The translations under genes and the position numbers were made by a program. The notes under the pieces were generated by a model. The model made no database searches. It was not told the DNA's origin and saw only the letters and a list, made by a program, of their open reading frames with translations. DNA of 64,000 nt from Marivirga lumbricoides (GTDB lineage: Bacteria; Bacteroidota; Bacteroidia; Cytophagales; Cyclobacteriaceae), in the NCBI RefSeq assembly GCF_014636295.1, contig NZ_BMEC01000003.1, forward strand, positions 310,001 through 374,000, in the 5' to 3' direction. Numbering within the stretch: the stretch's first letter is position 1; each line of letters starts with the position of its first letter. Shown one piece after another: positions 1 through 9,865 of the stretch.

Positions 1-650
1 AAGTGGAAGATGCTAATAGTTTCAGAACTGGTGAAAAGGCTGAAAAGAAACTTCCATTTGATAATGGTAATAATGTTTTAAAGGAGTTTTTGAAGCTAAA
101 GCAATCAAATAATGAATTATTGGTTGTAGGAAGTGTTGCCGTTTTCAGGTTTCAAAAACGCATGTTGGAATGGATTAAAGTTTTTCATGAAGCAACACAA
201 GAAAATGAAAATTTAAGGGGTGTTATCGTAGGAAACGGCCCTTTTGCTGAGCAAATGTTACAGCTAAGGGATGAATTGGAGCTGCATAACAAGCTCTTTA
301 TTCCGGGCTTGCAAACCAACACAAAGGAATGGTTTTCTATAATGGATGTTTTCATGATGAGTTCGGAATTTGAAGGTTTACCCATTGCTTTATTGGAAGC
401 TATGAGTACGGGATGTGCCGTAGTAACTACAGATGCTGGTGGTGTAAAAGAGGTAGTAAGGGATGGTATTGACGGATTAATGGTGCCAGTAAAAGAATGG
501 GAACAATTATCAGTTAAGCTTAAAGGGTTGAAAGATGATACGCTAAGAAATAAACTTGCTGAAGCCGCCAGACTCAGAGTGGTGGAGGCTTTTAGCTTGA
601 GAAGAATGGTGGAGGAGCTAGAGATGTTATATAATCAATCGATACATTAA
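1..650 (+). CDS. Glycosyltransferase family 4, C-terminal part (5' end outside window)
   Basis: This is the C-terminal Rossmann half of a GT-B fold glycosyltransferase that moves a sugar from a nucleotide donor, probably in capsule or exopolysaccharide synthesis. About 215 residues are visible, against roughly 370-400 in the family, so the N-terminal acceptor domain lies before the window. A GTG at base 3 is in frame but would leave only half a protein. The donor-site motif EGLPIALLEAMSTG, with the spaced glutamates typical of GT4, and the stretch VVTTDAGGVKEVV are clear. It is followed after 18 bases by an acetyltransferase, a deacetylase and another GT4 on the same strand. The sugar substrate cannot be told. 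Confidence 0.85.
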   Translation, partial: VEDANSFRTGEKAEKKLPFDNGNNVLKEFLKLKQSNNELLVVGSVAVFRFQKRMLEWIKVFHEATQENENLRGVIVGNGPFAEQMLQLRDELELHNKLFIPGLQTNTKEWFSIMDVFMMSSEFEGLPIALLEAMSTGCAVVTTDAGGVKEVVRDGIDGLMVPVKEWEQLSVKLKGLKDDTLRNKLAEAARLRVVEAFSLRRMVEELEMLYNQSIH

Positions 651-668
651 CCTTTTTTAATTTAAATT

Positions 669-1616
669 ATGAATATTAGAAAAGCTACTCATTCAGATAT
701 ACCTCAAATCATTCAGTTGCTAAAAAATAGTCTTGGAGAATCACTCATGCCAAAATCAGAAGCATACTGGCAATGGAAACATATAAACAATCCTTTTGGA
801 GCCTCACCGGTATGGGTGGCTGAAGAGGAGGGCCAATTGATAGGTGTTCGTGCGTTCATGCAGTGGAGTTGGGAAAAAGAAGGTATGGTATTAAATGCTA
901 TTCGTGCGGTTGATACAGCAACTGACCCTTCCCATCAGGGAAAAGGTATATTTAAGAAACTGACCTTAGGGCTGTTGGAGCAATGCGAAGCAGAAGGAAT
1001 AGATTTGGTTTTCAACACTCCTAATAGTCAGAGTAAACCAGGCTATTTAAAAATGGGCTGGCAGGAAGCAGGTAAATTACCAATAAAAATAAGCTTCAAA
1101 CGACCATTTCATATCTTGAAGGCAAAAATTAAAGGTGGAAAAGAAACTCAATTTCTAAAGGTGAAAAATGCTAATCAGTTCGATTTGAAAACTGCGTTGG
1201 ATAATTATACTTTCGATTTTGAACCCAAGAATCATTGGCAGACAGCTTATGACCTGAAGTACTTACATTGGCGTTATGCCGAAATCCCCATCATTCCTTA
1301 CTATGCACATTATAATAAAGAAGCATGCTGTATTTTTAGATTAAAAGCAGGGGCTTTGGGCATTGAGTTACGGGTGTGTGATACTTTCGGACAGCAGTCA
1401 GCAATTGAAAAACTTTTGCAGCATGTTTATAAAAACTGCACTTTTGACTATATGAGCATCACTGGTTTTTCTTCTATATGCTTACCTGGTTTAGTTAAAA
1501 GGAAAATGAATATAGGCCCGGATGTAACAATACGCCCTCTTGCTAAAAGGGAGGTAGAGGAATTTCAACAGTTTAAAAACTGGCACCCTGCATTAGGGGA
1601 TTTAGAGGTTTTTTGA
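669..1616 (+). CDS. GNAT family N-acetyltransferase
   Basis: This is a 315-residue protein with a GNAT fold in its first 150 residues. The acetyl-CoA loop is visible as TDPSHQGKGIFKKLT, close to the R/Q-x-x-G-x-G/A consensus, and is followed by NTPNSQSKPGYLKMGW, the usual strand before the GNAT C-terminal helix. The remaining 150 residues have no recognisable domain. It lies between two glycosyltransferase genes and just before a deacetylase, so an acylation step on a surface glycan or its precursor is a reasonable inference, but the substrate is unknown. Confidence 0.75.
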   Translation: MNIRKATHSDIPQIIQLLKNSLGESLMPKSEAYWQWKHINNPFGASPVWVAEEEGQLIGVRAFMQWSWEKEGMVLNAIRAVDTATDPSHQGKGIFKKLTLGLLEQCEAEGIDLVFNTPNSQSKPGYLKMGWQEAGKLPIKISFKRPFHILKAKIKGGKETQFLKVKNANQFDLKTALDNYTFDFEPKNHWQTAYDLKYLHWRYAEIPIIPYYAHYNKEACCIFRLKAGALGIELRVCDTFGQQSAIEKLLQHVYKNCTFDYMSITGFSSICLPGLVKRKMNIGPDVTIRPLAKREVEEFQQFKNWHPALGDLEVF

Positions 1617-1704
1617 AAAGAAAGTGGTTTCTAACTTTAATCTAGCTTGTAGCGTCTAGGTTCTATATATCTTAAATTTCCACATTCAAGCGGCTATCTT
1701 TTTT

Positions 1705-1712
1705 TATATTTG
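1705..1712 (+). promoter_or_regulatory. Possible Bacteroidota -7 box before the deacetylase gene
   Basis: TATATTTG matches the TAnnTTTG -7 consensus exactly and lies about 20 bases before the TTG start of the next gene. No TTG was found at the expected -33 position, so this is half a promoter by sequence. Confidence 0.4.
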
Positions 1713-1732
1713 CCAATTCAACAAACAGTAAT

Positions 1733-2749
1733 TTGACAGGAACCTTCACCATATCACTAGATTTAGAACTCCACTGGGGAGGCTTTGAGAAATGGCCTCT
1801 TGATCAGGCAAAAAGAAGTTATTTCGATAACACCAGAGAACTCATACCCGAACTTCTCAGGCAATTTGAACAATATGGAGTACATGTAACATGGGCTACT
1901 GTCGGTATGCTTATGCACACTAAAAAGTCAGAATTGATTGAGAACTTTCCAGCTCTGAAGCCAAGATATAAGCAATCAGAACTTTCTGCTTACAGTTTTA
2001 TTGAAACACAGGGTATCGGTAATAATGAAGAAGAAGATCCTTATCATTTTGCGCATAGTTTGGTAAAGAAAATCCCTGATTATAAAGGGCAGGAGCTGGC
2101 TTCCCACAGTTTTGCACATTATTATTGTAATGAAGAGGGGCAGAATGTAAAAGAATTTGATGCTGATTGTAAGGCCATCCAATATGCAGCGAGAAAATAT
2201 AATCAAGATCTACAATCTTTAGTGTTTCCCCGAAACCAGTTTAATGCAGACTACTTAAAAGTGTGTCATAATAACGGAATCAAAATTGTAAGGGCTAACC
2301 CTGTGGATTGGTGGTGGAATACTGCAGATGGAGCATTGAAAGAATCAAAATGGAAGAGATTCAACAGAGGGTTAGATGCCTATTTTAATATTGGAGGTAA
2401 AACTAGTTACACCTCTCAGGCTATCAAGAAAGAAGAGAATGTATATTTGCTACCTGCTAGCAGGCTGCTAAGGCCTTACAATCCGAAGGAAACTTTTCTC
2501 AATCAAAAGAAAATTAACAGAATAAAAAAGGAGATGTCCATAGCGGCACAAAATGGTGAATTTTACCATCTTTGGTGGCACCCGCATAATTTTGGTTTAT
2601 ATCCAGAACAAAGTATGAAAGGATTAGCTGAAATTTTGCAGCACTTTAAATCTTTACAAAATAAATTCAATATGCGAAGTCTGAATATGTCAGAAATAGC
2701 TGATAAATTAGATAAAACTGCTTTGTCAAATACTACGCCCATTTCCTAA
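1733..2749 (+). CDS. Polysaccharide deacetylase (NodB homology) family protein
   Basis: This 338-residue protein is of the carbohydrate esterase 4/NodB-like class, which removes acetyl groups from sugars with a metal held by one Asp and two His. The N-terminal strand TISLDLELHWGG supplies the acidic residues, HSFAHYYC near residue 123 is the H-x3-H metal motif, and WWHPHNFG near residue 285 carries the late catalytic His. The only start consistent with the N-terminal motif is TTG at 1733, since no ATG lies upstream in frame. It sits 12 bases before a GT4 gene, so it probably acts in the same surface-glycan pathway. Confidence 0.75.
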   Translation: MTGTFTISLDLELHWGGFEKWPLDQAKRSYFDNTRELIPELLRQFEQYGVHVTWATVGMLMHTKKSELIENFPALKPRYKQSELSAYSFIETQGIGNNEEEDPYHFAHSLVKKIPDYKGQELASHSFAHYYCNEEGQNVKEFDADCKAIQYAARKYNQDLQSLVFPRNQFNADYLKVCHNNGIKIVRANPVDWWWNTADGALKESKWKRFNRGLDAYFNIGGKTSYTSQAIKKEENVYLLPASRLLRPYNPKETFLNQKKINRIKKEMSIAAQNGEFYHLWWHPHNFGLYPEQSMKGLAEILQHFKSLQNKFNMRSLNMSEIADKLDKTALSNTTPIS

Positions 2750-2754
2750 TTTTG
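2723..2754 (+). promoter_or_regulatory. Bacteroidota-type promoter for the GT4 gene at 2762
   Basis: TTG at 2723-2725, then 21 bases, then TAATTTTG at 2747-2754, a full match to the -33/-7 pattern. Transcription would begin around 2758-2761, almost on the GTG start at 2762, so the mRNA would be nearly leaderless. The box overlaps the end of the deacetylase gene. Confidence 0.55.
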
Positions 2755-2761
2755 CAATCTA

Positions 2762-3922
2762 GTGACTAAAATCCTTCGCATTACTACAGTACCCATTTCC
2801 CTTAATATCCTGCTTAAAGGACAGCTTCACTATATGCAAAGTAAAGGTTATGAAGTGATTACCGCCAGTGCAGCGGGTCCGGAGATCGAAGAAGTTTGCA
2901 AGAGGGAAGGAGTAAAACATTTCCCAATCACCTTTACAAGAACCTTAAGTCCTTTGCAGGATTTAAAGGCACTTTGGCAATTAATTAGGTTGATTAAAAA
3001 AGAAAAGCCGGATATAGTGCATACTCACACACCTAAGGCAGGACTTTTAGGTATGATGGCCGCAAAATATTGTGGGGTAAAAGTAAGGATGCATACTGTA
3101 GCGGGAATGCCTTTAATGGAAGCTACAGGTGCCACCAGGAGTATTTTGAAAGTAACTGAAAGGCTGACCTATGCCTGTGCAAGTAAGGTGTATCCTAATT
3201 CTTTCCAGTTAATGAATTACATGGAAAGAGCGTTTTCTTTTTATGAAAATAAGTTTAAAATAATTGGAGAGGGTAGCTCTAATGGAATAAATACAAAGCA
3301 TTTTTCTATGGAGCAATTGGATAGTGCAGAACTGTCTGAACTTAGGAATCAACTTGCAATACCAGGGGAGGCTATTTTGTTTGTCTTTGTGGGTAGGTTG
3401 GTGGAGGATAAAGGTATTCATGAGCTGGTAGAGGCCTTTACTGCATTAAAAGGGAATGCTTTCTTATTATTGGTGGGGCCTTTTGAAGATGAGCGCGAGC
3501 CGGTAAGACTAGATGTGAAAGAGGAAATCAAAAGCAATGTACAAATAAAACATGTAGGCTTTCAACGAGATATAAGGCCTTATCTTGCAGCTTCAGATAT
3601 ATTCGTTTTCCCCTCTTACAGAGAGGGTTTTCCCAATGTGGTACTCCAGGCTGCAGCCATGGGCTTGCCGGCTATTGTCTCAGATATTAATGGTTGTAAT
3701 GAAATCATTCAGAAGGATTTTAACGGGCTTATTGTTCCTGCAAAAGAATCAGCTTCTTTGAGGAGGGCTATGCAACAGTTAATGGAGAATGAATCAGAAA
3801 GAAGGGCCTTAGCTAAAAATGCAAGGCCTTCTATTCTTAAGTATGATCAGAATCTTGTTTGGCAAAAAATAGAGGAGGAGTACAGTACAAGTCTTCGTTG
3901 CAGTAAAACCCAAGGTAATTGA
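2762..3922 (+). CDS. Glycosyltransferase family 4 (PglA/capsule type)
   Basis: This is a complete 386-residue GT-B glycosyltransferase. The N-terminal half contains KPDIVHTHTPKAGLLGMMAA, typical of the GT4 group that includes PglA-like and capsular enzymes. The C-terminal half has FVFVGRLVEDKGIHELVEAF and the acidic donor motif SYREGFPNVVLQAAAMGLP. The start is GTG at 2762, supported by the family-like N-terminus MTKILRITT and by the promoter immediately upstream. It is expected to add one sugar to a lipid-linked glycan on the inner face of the cytoplasmic membrane. The sugars are unknown. Confidence 0.88.
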   Translation: MTKILRITTVPISLNILLKGQLHYMQSKGYEVITASAAGPEIEEVCKREGVKHFPITFTRTLSPLQDLKALWQLIRLIKKEKPDIVHTHTPKAGLLGMMAAKYCGVKVRMHTVAGMPLMEATGATRSILKVTERLTYACASKVYPNSFQLMNYMERAFSFYENKFKIIGEGSSNGINTKHFSMEQLDSAELSELRNQLAIPGEAILFVFVGRLVEDKGIHELVEAFTALKGNAFLLLVGPFEDEREPVRLDVKEEIKSNVQIKHVGFQRDIRPYLAASDIFVFPSYREGFPNVVLQAAAMGLPAIVSDINGCNEIIQKDFNGLIVPAKESASLRRAMQQLMENESERRALAKNARPSILKYDQNLVWQKIEEEYSTSLRCSKTQGN

Positions 3923-4219
3923 GTAAACCGTTATTTATTAGGCTTAGTAGCTAAATAAATGCTCAAAATCGTATATGAAAATGATAAACTTGTAACTGAT
4001 TGAGGTCAACTGGTATAAATATAACCCTTCGTACTTGCCAGTTTAAAGTTTAACTATCCAAAGCTCAAACAAATAACAAGAAAAGTGTCATAACAGTGAT
4101 ACGTGAGACACGTACCACTGCTTAGACCAGAAGATGACTTTGAAAATAAAGGCCTTAAACTTAAAAAAACTGTCAACATCAACATATATCAACCTGAATA
4201 CCTGCTAACTTATTAAAAC
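3923..4219. other. Convergent intergenic region with one palindromic repeat
   Basis: About 300 bases between the converging GT4 and valS genes. It contains one copy of an imperfect palindrome, TACGTGAGACACGTACCA (about 4100-4117), that recurs near 7150, 7410 and 8503. No gene or clear terminator was seen. Confidence 0.6.
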
Positions 4220-6844
4220 TTATTTCAGGCTCTCTAACCTCTCTTCCAACGTTTTAATCTTAGCTTCCGCATCAGACTGTTTCTTTTTTTCCATGGCAAT
4301 TACCTGCTCAGGAGCATTATTTACGAACCTTTCGTTGCTCAACTTTTTCACTACACTGTTAAGGAAACCTTTAGTGTATTCCAGATCTTTGGTTACTTCC
4401 GCCTTCTCTTTTTCAACATCAATTGCGCCCTCCATGGGAATAAAACATTCATCAGATTTAATTAAAAAGCTGACAGCATTATCAATCTTTTCACTTGTGA
4501 AAATTATAGTTTCGAGATTGGCTAGCTTGTAGATAAATGCGCTGTACTTTTCATAAACTATCTGCTCATCTGTTTTCACATAGAGCTTTAATGCTTCTTT
4601 AGGAGAAATGCCTTTTGAGGCTCTAATGTTTCTGATTTGAGATATTAAATCGAATGCAACCTGTGCTTGTAGTACAATCTGTTCGTCAAATGATTTGGCT
4701 TCCGGCCATTGTGCAATAATTAATGCTTCCTTAGGTGATCTTGATTGAATCTGTTGCCATAGCTCTTCGGTAAGGAACGGCATAAATGGATGCAAGATTT
4801 TCATTAACTCCTCAAAGAAGGTAATGGTAGCATCATAACTCTTTTGATCTATAGGATCTCCATAAGGTGGCTTTACCAGCTCAAGGTATAATGAACAGTA
4901 ATCATCCCAGATTAACTTGTAAACGGTCATTAAAGCATCCGAAATTCTGAATTTGCTAAAATGATCTTCTATTTCAACTAGAGATTGGTTAAGACGTGCT
5001 TCAAACCATTTTTGTGCTTTAACTGACGCTTCAGGAGTTTCTGTATCAGTAATTTCCCAACCTTTAATCAATCGGAAAGCATTCCATATTTTATTACCAA
5101 AATTCCAACCTTGCTCACATAGTTTAATGTCAAACAGCAAGTCGTTTCCGGCAGCTGATGATAACAAAAGTCCTGTTCTAACACCGTCTGCTCCATGGTT
5201 TTTGATCAGGTCCAAGGGGTCAGGTGAGTTACCCAGTTGCTTGGACATCTTACGTCCCTGCGTATCTCTCACAATACCAGTTAAGTAAACATTGTTAAAA
5301 GGTTTTTTTCCTTTAAACTCATAACCGGCAATAATCATTCTGGCTACCCAGAAGAATAGAATATCCGGCCCTGTTACTAAATCATTAGTAGGGTAATAGT
5401 AATTGAAATCTTCATTATCAGGATCTTTAAATCCATCAAAAACAGACATTGGCCATAACCAGGAGCTGAACCACGTGTCCAAAACATCATCCTCCTGCTT
5501 CAAATCCTTTGAAGTAAGTGTTGAATCAGACATTTTTTCTTTTGCCAGTTCAAGTGCTTCTTCCTCCGATTTGGCCACTACAAAATCACCATTAGGCAAA
5601 TAATAGGCAGGAATTCGCTGTCCCCACCATAGTTGACGGGAAATGCACCAATCGCGTACATTCTCCATCCAATGCTTGTAAGTATTCTTGAATTTAGGCG
5701 GAATGAGCTGAATAGTATCATTCATTACATTCTCATAAGCCGGCTTTACCAGCTCTTCCATCTTTACAAACCATTGTAGTGAAAGCTTAGGCTCTATTAC
5801 GGCATTGGTTCTTTCGGAGTGTCCTACATTGCTTGTATACTCTTCTTCTTTCTCTAAAATGCCATCTTCTTTAAACATTTTAGCTATTTTCTTTCTGGCG
5901 ATAAACCTGTCTTCTCCTACTAAAATCTGCGCTTTCTCATTAAGTGTTCCGTCATCATTGATAATGTCGATAACAGGTAAGTTATGGCGCAAGCCGATTT
6001 CATAATCGTTAATATCATGAGCAGGAGTTACTTTTAAACAACCTGTACCAAATTCCATGTCAACATAATCATCCTCGATAATAGGAATGCTCTTATTAAT
6101 GATAGGAATGATGGCACGCTTACCTTTTAGGTGCTCAAAACGTGAGTCATTTGGATTAATGCATATTGCGGCATCCGCCATAATAGTTTCCGGGCGTGTA
6201 GTAGCAATTACTAAATAATCATTACCACCTTCCACGCGGTATTTTATATGATATAGTTTTGAGGGTACCTCTTTAAAGATTACTTCATCGTCAGCTAGTG
6301 CAGTTTTTCCTTCAGGATCCCAGTTTACCATTCTAATGCCCCTGTATATATAACCTTTCTTGTATAAGTCTACAAAAACTTCAATTACAGCAGCTGAAAG
6401 GTCTTCTTCCATGGTGAAACGCTCTCTGTCCCAATCGCATGAAGCCCCTAATTTTTTAAGTTGCTGGAGGATGATGCCTCCGTATTTCTCTTTCCATTCC
6501 CATGCATGCTTCATAAACTCCTCACGGGTAAGGTCACTTTTTTTAATACCTTTTTCTTTAAGCAGGTTTACTACCTTAGCTTCTGTTGCAATGGAAGCAT
6601 GATCGGTACCTGGTACCCAGCAGGCTTCTTTCCCTTGCATTCTGGCTCTTCTAATAAGTACATCCTGGATGGTATTGTTGAGCATGTGGCCCATGTGCAA
6701 CTGCCCTGTAACATTGGGAGGAGGGATGACAATAGTATATGGCTCTTTATTCTTATCAGGCTTGGATGCGAAAAACTTGTGCTCCATCCAATATTGGTAC
6801 CATTTGTCTTCTATTTCCGTTGGATTGTATTTTGTTGCCGACAT
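4220..6844 (-). CDS. valS: Valyl-tRNA synthetase
   Basis: This 874-residue class I aminoacyl-tRNA synthetase charges tRNA-Val in the cytoplasm. The HIGH-type signature lies in [15 protein letters not shown] (residues 41-55), and the KMSKS motif is KMSKQ in [14 protein letters not shown] near residue 531. The long central editing domain is present, with [10 protein letters not shown]. The C-terminal 70 residues form the charged coiled coil ([13 protein letters not shown] onward) typical of ValRS rather than IleRS. Length is normal. A TAATTTTG -7 box lies upstream on the minus strand at 6877-6884. Confidence 0.97.
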   Translation of the reverse strand: MSATKYNPTEIEDKWYQYWMEHKFFASKPDKNKEPYTIVIPPPNVTGQLHMGHMLNNTIQDVLIRRARMQGKEACWVPGTDHASIATEAKVVNLLKEKGIKKSDLTREEFMKHAWEWKEKYGGIILQQLKKLGASCDWDRERFTMEEDLSAAVIEVFVDLYKKGYIYRGIRMVNWDPEGKTALADDEVIFKEVPSKLYHIKYRVEGGNDYLVIATTRPETIMADAAICINPNDSRFEHLKGKRAIIPIINKSIPIIEDDYVDMEFGTGCLKVTPAHDINDYEIGLRHNLPVIDIINDDGTLNEKAQILVGEDRFIARKKIAKMFKEDGILEKEEEYTSNVGHSERTNAVIEPKLSLQWFVKMEELVKPAYENVMNDTIQLIPPKFKNTYKHWMENVRDWCISRQLWWGQRIPAYYLPNGDFVVAKSEEEALELAKEKMSDSTLTSKDLKQEDDVLDTWFSSWLWPMSVFDGFKDPDNEDFNYYYPTNDLVTGPDILFFWVARMIIAGYEFKGKKPFNNVYLTGIVRDTQGRKMSKQLGNSPDPLDLIKNHGADGVRTGLLLSSAAGNDLLFDIKLCEQGWNFGNKIWNAFRLIKGWEITDTETPEASVKAQKWFEARLNQSLVEIEDHFSKFRISDALMTVYKLIWDDYCSLYLELVKPPYGDPIDQKSYDATITFFEELMKILHPFMPFLTEELWQQIQSRSPKEALIIAQWPEAKSFDEQIVLQAQVAFDLISQIRNIRASKGISPKEALKLYVKTDEQIVYEKYSAFIYKLANLETIIFTSEKIDNAVSFLIKSDECFIPMEGAIDVEKEKAEVTKDLEYTKGFLNSVVKKLSNERFVNNAPEQVIAMEKKKQSDAEAKIKTLEERLESLK

Positions 6845-6941
6845 GCTATTTTATTATGTATTTCTTATTAAGCTTGCAAAATTAGGCATTTTATGCATGT
6901 TTTTCTATTTTTTTAGAGATGTCTTTGCATAAGATGTCTAT

Positions 6942-7434
6942 GGTTATTGCGAGCATTCAATTCTGCCTTTAGGGGAGAATTATGCGCGGTAATCTTTTGA
7001 ATCCCCCCTCATTCTTGTTTGCAACAATGAGGGGGAATATTGTATTTGAGAATACTAATAGCAAGTAAATAGGAGTTGCAAACTTCCTGAGTTATAAACC
7101 TTTGTTTGCCATCAGTATTAGAAACAGGCATTCATTAATGTATGGTGGAACGTGAGACACGTACCATGGCCAAGACATTTTTTAAATTTAGTGAGGTTTG
7201 GTTATTGCGAGCATTCAATTCTGCCTTTAGGGGAGAATTATGCGCGGCAATCTTTTGAATTCCCCCTCATACTTGTTTGCAACAATGAGGGGAGGTATTG
7301 TATTTGAGAATACTAATAGCAAGTAACTAGGAGTCGTATACTTCCTGAGCTATAAACCTTTGTTTGCAATCAGTATTAGAAACAGGCATTTATTAATGTA
7401 TAGTGGAACGTGAGACACGTACCATGGCCAAGAG
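6942..7434. repeat. Two tandem copies of a 235-bp direct repeat
   Basis: Copies at 6942-7176 and 7200-7434 run in the same direction and differ at only a small fraction of positions by eye. Each begins GGTTATTGCGAGCATTCAAT and ends with GTGAGACACGTACCATGGCC, which carries the recurring ACGTGAGACACGT palindrome. Each also has an internal palindrome around CCCCCTCAT...ATGAGGGG. No open reading frame is conserved between the copies. The unit resembles a non-coding mobile or REP-like intergenic element. The rest of the valS to enoyl-CoA hydratase gap holds nothing recognisable. Confidence 0.8.
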
Positions 7435-7473
7435 GGGGATAATTTTATAATTACGATTTAAATTGTATCTGGA

Positions 7474-8247
7474 TTACTTCCCTTTAAAATCCGGCTTTCT
7501 TTTTTCCACGAAGGCATTCATCCCCTCGGTTTGGTCTTCAGAGGCGAATGTCAGGTAGAAGTTTTTACGCTCAAAATGCAGCCCTTCATCTAAGTGAGTC
7601 TCAAAAGTTCTGTTAACTGATTCTTTCGCTAATTTTACGGCTACAGGAGATAGTTGGGCAATTTGTTCTGCAAGTTCTACTGCAGCATCTAAATACATTT
7701 CCACCGGTACTACTTTGTTAATTAGTCCCACCTTCTCTGCTTCATCAGCTGATATAAATTTGCCTGTTAAAACCATTTCCATAGCTTTTGCTTTACCTAT
7801 GGCTCGGGTGAGCCTTTGGGTGCCACCTGCTCCCGGCATCACCCCAATTTTTATTTCAGGTTGGCCGAACTTAGCAGTTTCCGAAGCAACTATCATATCG
7901 CAGGTCATGGCTAACTCGCAACCACCACCTAAAGCAAATCCTGAAACAGCTGCAATAATAGGCTTCTTGGTTTTTTTGATTTGATCCCAGGTGCTGAATT
8001 GATCTACATTGAGCATGTCAATAGCCGTTTTACCTGCCATTTGTTTAATGTCTGCTCCGGCAGCAAATGCTTTTTCGTTGCCTGTTAGAATGATGGCACG
8101 CACTGTATCATCTTCATCTAAGTTTTTTAATGCATCTCTCAGCTCCCCCATTAACTGCAGGTTTAAAGCATTTAATTCTTTAGGTCGGTTAAGGGTGATA
8201 AGTGCAATGTGTTTTTTATAGCTGTTGTCTACTTTTATGAATTCCAT
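7474..8247 (-). CDS. Enoyl-CoA hydratase/isomerase family protein
   Basis: This 257-residue crotonase-fold enzyme hydrates trans-2-enoyl-CoA in fatty-acid beta-oxidation or a related acyl-CoA pathway. The oxyanion-hole segments AFAAGADIKQM (about residue 65) and GFALGGGCELAMTCD (about residue 105) are present. The catalytic-loop glutamates appear in GQPEIKIGVMPGAGGTQRL. I chose the ATG at 8247, MEFIKVDNSY, because the in-frame extension upstream has no family similarity and runs into the terminator of a small transcription unit. The exact acyl substrate is not determined. It stands alone on the minus strand. Confidence 0.92.
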   Translation of the reverse strand: MEFIKVDNSYKKHIALITLNRPKELNALNLQLMGELRDALKNLDEDDTVRAIILTGNEKAFAAGADIKQMAGKTAIDMLNVDQFSTWDQIKKTKKPIIAAVSGFALGGGCELAMTCDMIVASETAKFGQPEIKIGVMPGAGGTQRLTRAIGKAKAMEMVLTGKFISADEAEKVGLINKVVPVEMYLDAAVELAEQIAQLSPVAVKLAKESVNRTFETHLDEGLHFERKNFYLTFASEDQTEGMNAFVEKRKPDFKGK

Positions 8248-8291
8248 ACTGTAAAGATAAAAAGCACAAATGCATAAAAAAGTGTGGAGCA

Positions 8292-8382
8292 TAAAAAAAG
8301 CCCTCTTTTTTCAAAGAAGGCTTTAATATTAAACAGGTGTATGAATAAATTTGTGTGTTTGTATAGTTATATACATCTCGCA
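8292..8382 (-). ncRNA. Putative small RNA, copy 1
   Basis: A self-contained unit on the minus strand. A near-consensus -7 box (TACTTTTA, 8386-8393) would start an RNA near 8380. The RNA would contain a small hairpin (TGTATA, loop TAAC, TATACA). It would end in a strong intrinsic terminator at 8297-8324, a 12-bp stem (AAAGCCTTCTTT with AAAGAGGGCTTT) followed by a run of T. About 70 bases, 8329-8399, are repeated almost exactly at 8736-8806 with the same neighbours. No reading frame is present. The ncRNA call is an inference from this duplicated promoter-RNA-terminator layout. Confidence 0.5.
8297..8324 (-). terminator. Intrinsic terminator of small RNA copy 1
   Basis: On the minus strand a 12-bp stem with one G-U pair and a GAAA loop is followed by TTTT. 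It lies just upstream of the enoyl-CoA hydratase gene and insulates it from transcription coming from the right. Confidence 0.75.
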
Positions 8383-8499
8383 GAATAAAAGTAACCCTTC
8401 AATTAAAAGAAATTTTAAATAATTGTTAACTTTATCTCAAGCGTCTGATAGTCAATGGGTTTTAGTAAACAAAAATCTCGTAAAAAACTAAGATTAGAT

Positions 8500-8522
8500 G
8501 ATGGTACGTGAGACACATGGTA
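8500..8522. repeat. Degenerate copy of the ACGTGAGACACGT palindrome
   Basis: TGGTACGTGAGACACATGG matches the palindrome seen near 4100, 7150 and 7410, with part of the right arm altered. It lies between the two small RNA copies. Confidence 0.5.
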
Positions 8523-8697
8523 TGGAGGCTCAGAGGGGTAATTCTGGTTGTTGCCTGAATTCTGCTTTTGACACAACTAGTTACAACAATTTTTTGATCC
8601 GGTAACTTTTAAATGAAAGACTGCTTTACTCATCCTCTTTTGTAACAAGAATAGCTGAAATGCATTTGAAATGCAGCATGTTAAAAAGTTTTAAAAC

Positions 8698-8790
8698 AGA
8701 AAAGCCTCCCGTGTTAAAAAGAGGCTTTCTGTGTGTTAAACAGGTGTATGAATAAATTTGTGTGTTTGTATAGTTATATACATCTCGCAG
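8698..8790 (-). ncRNA. Putative small RNA, copy 2
   Basis: Second copy of the unit at 8292-8382. Here the -7 box is a perfect TAnnTTTG (TACTTTTG, minus strand, 8793-8800), predicting a start near 8786. The body repeats the GCGAGATG, TGTATA-TAAC-TATACA and CACACAAATTT segments of copy 1. The terminator differs in sequence but not in form (AAAGCCTC ... GAGGCTTT, 8701-8728). Different stems after the same body suggest that the whole unit, not just a promoter, is kept. No -33 TTG was found. Confidence 0.5.
8701..8728 (-). terminator. Intrinsic terminator of small RNA copy 2
   Basis: AAAGCCTC and GAGGCTTT form an 8-bp stem, extendable through CAGA/TCTG, on the minus strand, followed by a short T-rich tract. 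Confidence 0.6.
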
Positions 8791-8911
8791 AACAAAAGTA
8801 ACCCCTTAAAAAGAAAAAATGTAAAATAAAAACAACTTTTGTTATAAAGCATACATTTTCAGCAGTTTAGGGATGTGTTTTTTATTACTATTAATTTAAT
8901 TCAAACAAAAT

Positions 8912-8939
8912 AAAAAGGGGATGATTTTCATCATCCCCT
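8912..8939 (-). terminator. Terminator of sucD
   Basis: GGGGATGAT, loop GAAA, ATCATCCCC and then TTTTT on the minus strand, about 30 bases past the sucD stop. It is a textbook intrinsic terminator. Confidence 0.85.
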
Positions 8940-8969
8940 CTTAATTATAAAGTTTTGTCTTAGCTCTAA

Positions 8970-9842
8970 TTAAGCTAGTGCTTTTTTCATTGTCTCGCCT
9001 ATGTCAGCAGGAGACTGTACTACGTGGATTCCACACTCAGCCATAATTTTCATTTTAGCTTCCGCTGTATCATCTTTTCCACCGATAATAGCACCAGCAT
9101 GTCCCATTCTTCTTCCTGCAGGAGCAGTTTTACCAGCAATAAAACCTACAACTGGTTTTTTGTTACCATTTTCTTTGATCCAACGAGCCGCTTCAGCCTC
9201 ATAGTTTCCACCAATTTCACCAATCATTACAATGGCATCAGTTTCATCATCTTCCATTAACATCTTAACAGCTTCTTTAGTAGGAGTACCAATAATTGGA
9301 TCTCCACCAATTCCTATAGCTGTAGAAATACCAAACCCGGCTTTCACTATTTGGTCGGCTGCCTCATAAGTTAAAGTCCCTGATTTTGAAACAATACCTA
9401 TTTTACCTTTTTTGAAAACAAAGCCTGGCATAATACCAACTTTAGCTTCTCCCGGAGTGATAACTCCCGGACAGTTAGGACCTATTAAAACTAAATCTTT
9501 ATCTTGAATATAGGTTTTAGCCTGCATCATATCTTTTACAGGAATACCTTCAGTAATAGTAATAATAACTTTTATACCGGCATCAGCAGCTTCCATAATT
9601 GCATCAGCAGCAAAAGCTGGTGGAACGAAAATGATAGAAACATTAGCGCCTGCTTTTTCAACAGCTTCACTAACTGTGTTAAATACAGGTTTGCCCAAAT
9701 GAGTTTGGCCACCTTTTCCAGGAGTTACTCCGCCTACAAGGTTAGTACCATATTCTATCATTTGTTCAGCATGGAAAGTACCTTCAGAACCGGTAAATCC
9801 TTGCACTATAACTTTGGAATCTTTATTTACTAAAACGCTCAT
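8970..9842 (-). CDS. sucD: Succinate-CoA ligase, alpha subunit
   Basis: This 290-residue alpha subunit of succinyl-CoA synthetase binds CoA and carries the phosphorylated His. With the beta subunit it interconverts succinyl-CoA and succinate in the TCA cycle. The CoA-binding Rossmann start ([19 protein letters not shown]), [25 protein letters not shown] and the active-site loop [13 protein letters not shown] with the phosphohistidine are all present. Length is normal. The gene stands alone here and the beta subunit (sucC) is not in the window. It has its own promoter and terminator. Confidence 0.97.
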   Translation of the reverse strand: MSVLVNKDSKVIVQGFTGSEGTFHAEQMIEYGTNLVGGVTPGKGGQTHLGKPVFNTVSEAVEKAGANVSIIFVPPAFAADAIMEAADAGIKVIITITEGIPVKDMMQAKTYIQDKDLVLIGPNCPGVITPGEAKVGIMPGFVFKKGKIGIVSKSGTLTYEAADQIVKAGFGISTAIGIGGDPIIGTPTKEAVKMLMEDDETDAIVMIGEIGGNYEAEAARWIKENGNKKPVVGFIAGKTAPAGRRMGHAGAIIGGKDDTAEAKMKIMAECGIHVVQSPADIGETMKKALA

Positions 9843-9865
9843 TAATACTCATTTTTAAGTTTGTG

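Noticed and set aside
6461-6932. Plus-strand frames of 136 and 87 residues opposite valS
   Set aside because: They lie almost wholly within conserved valS sequence and are shadows of it.
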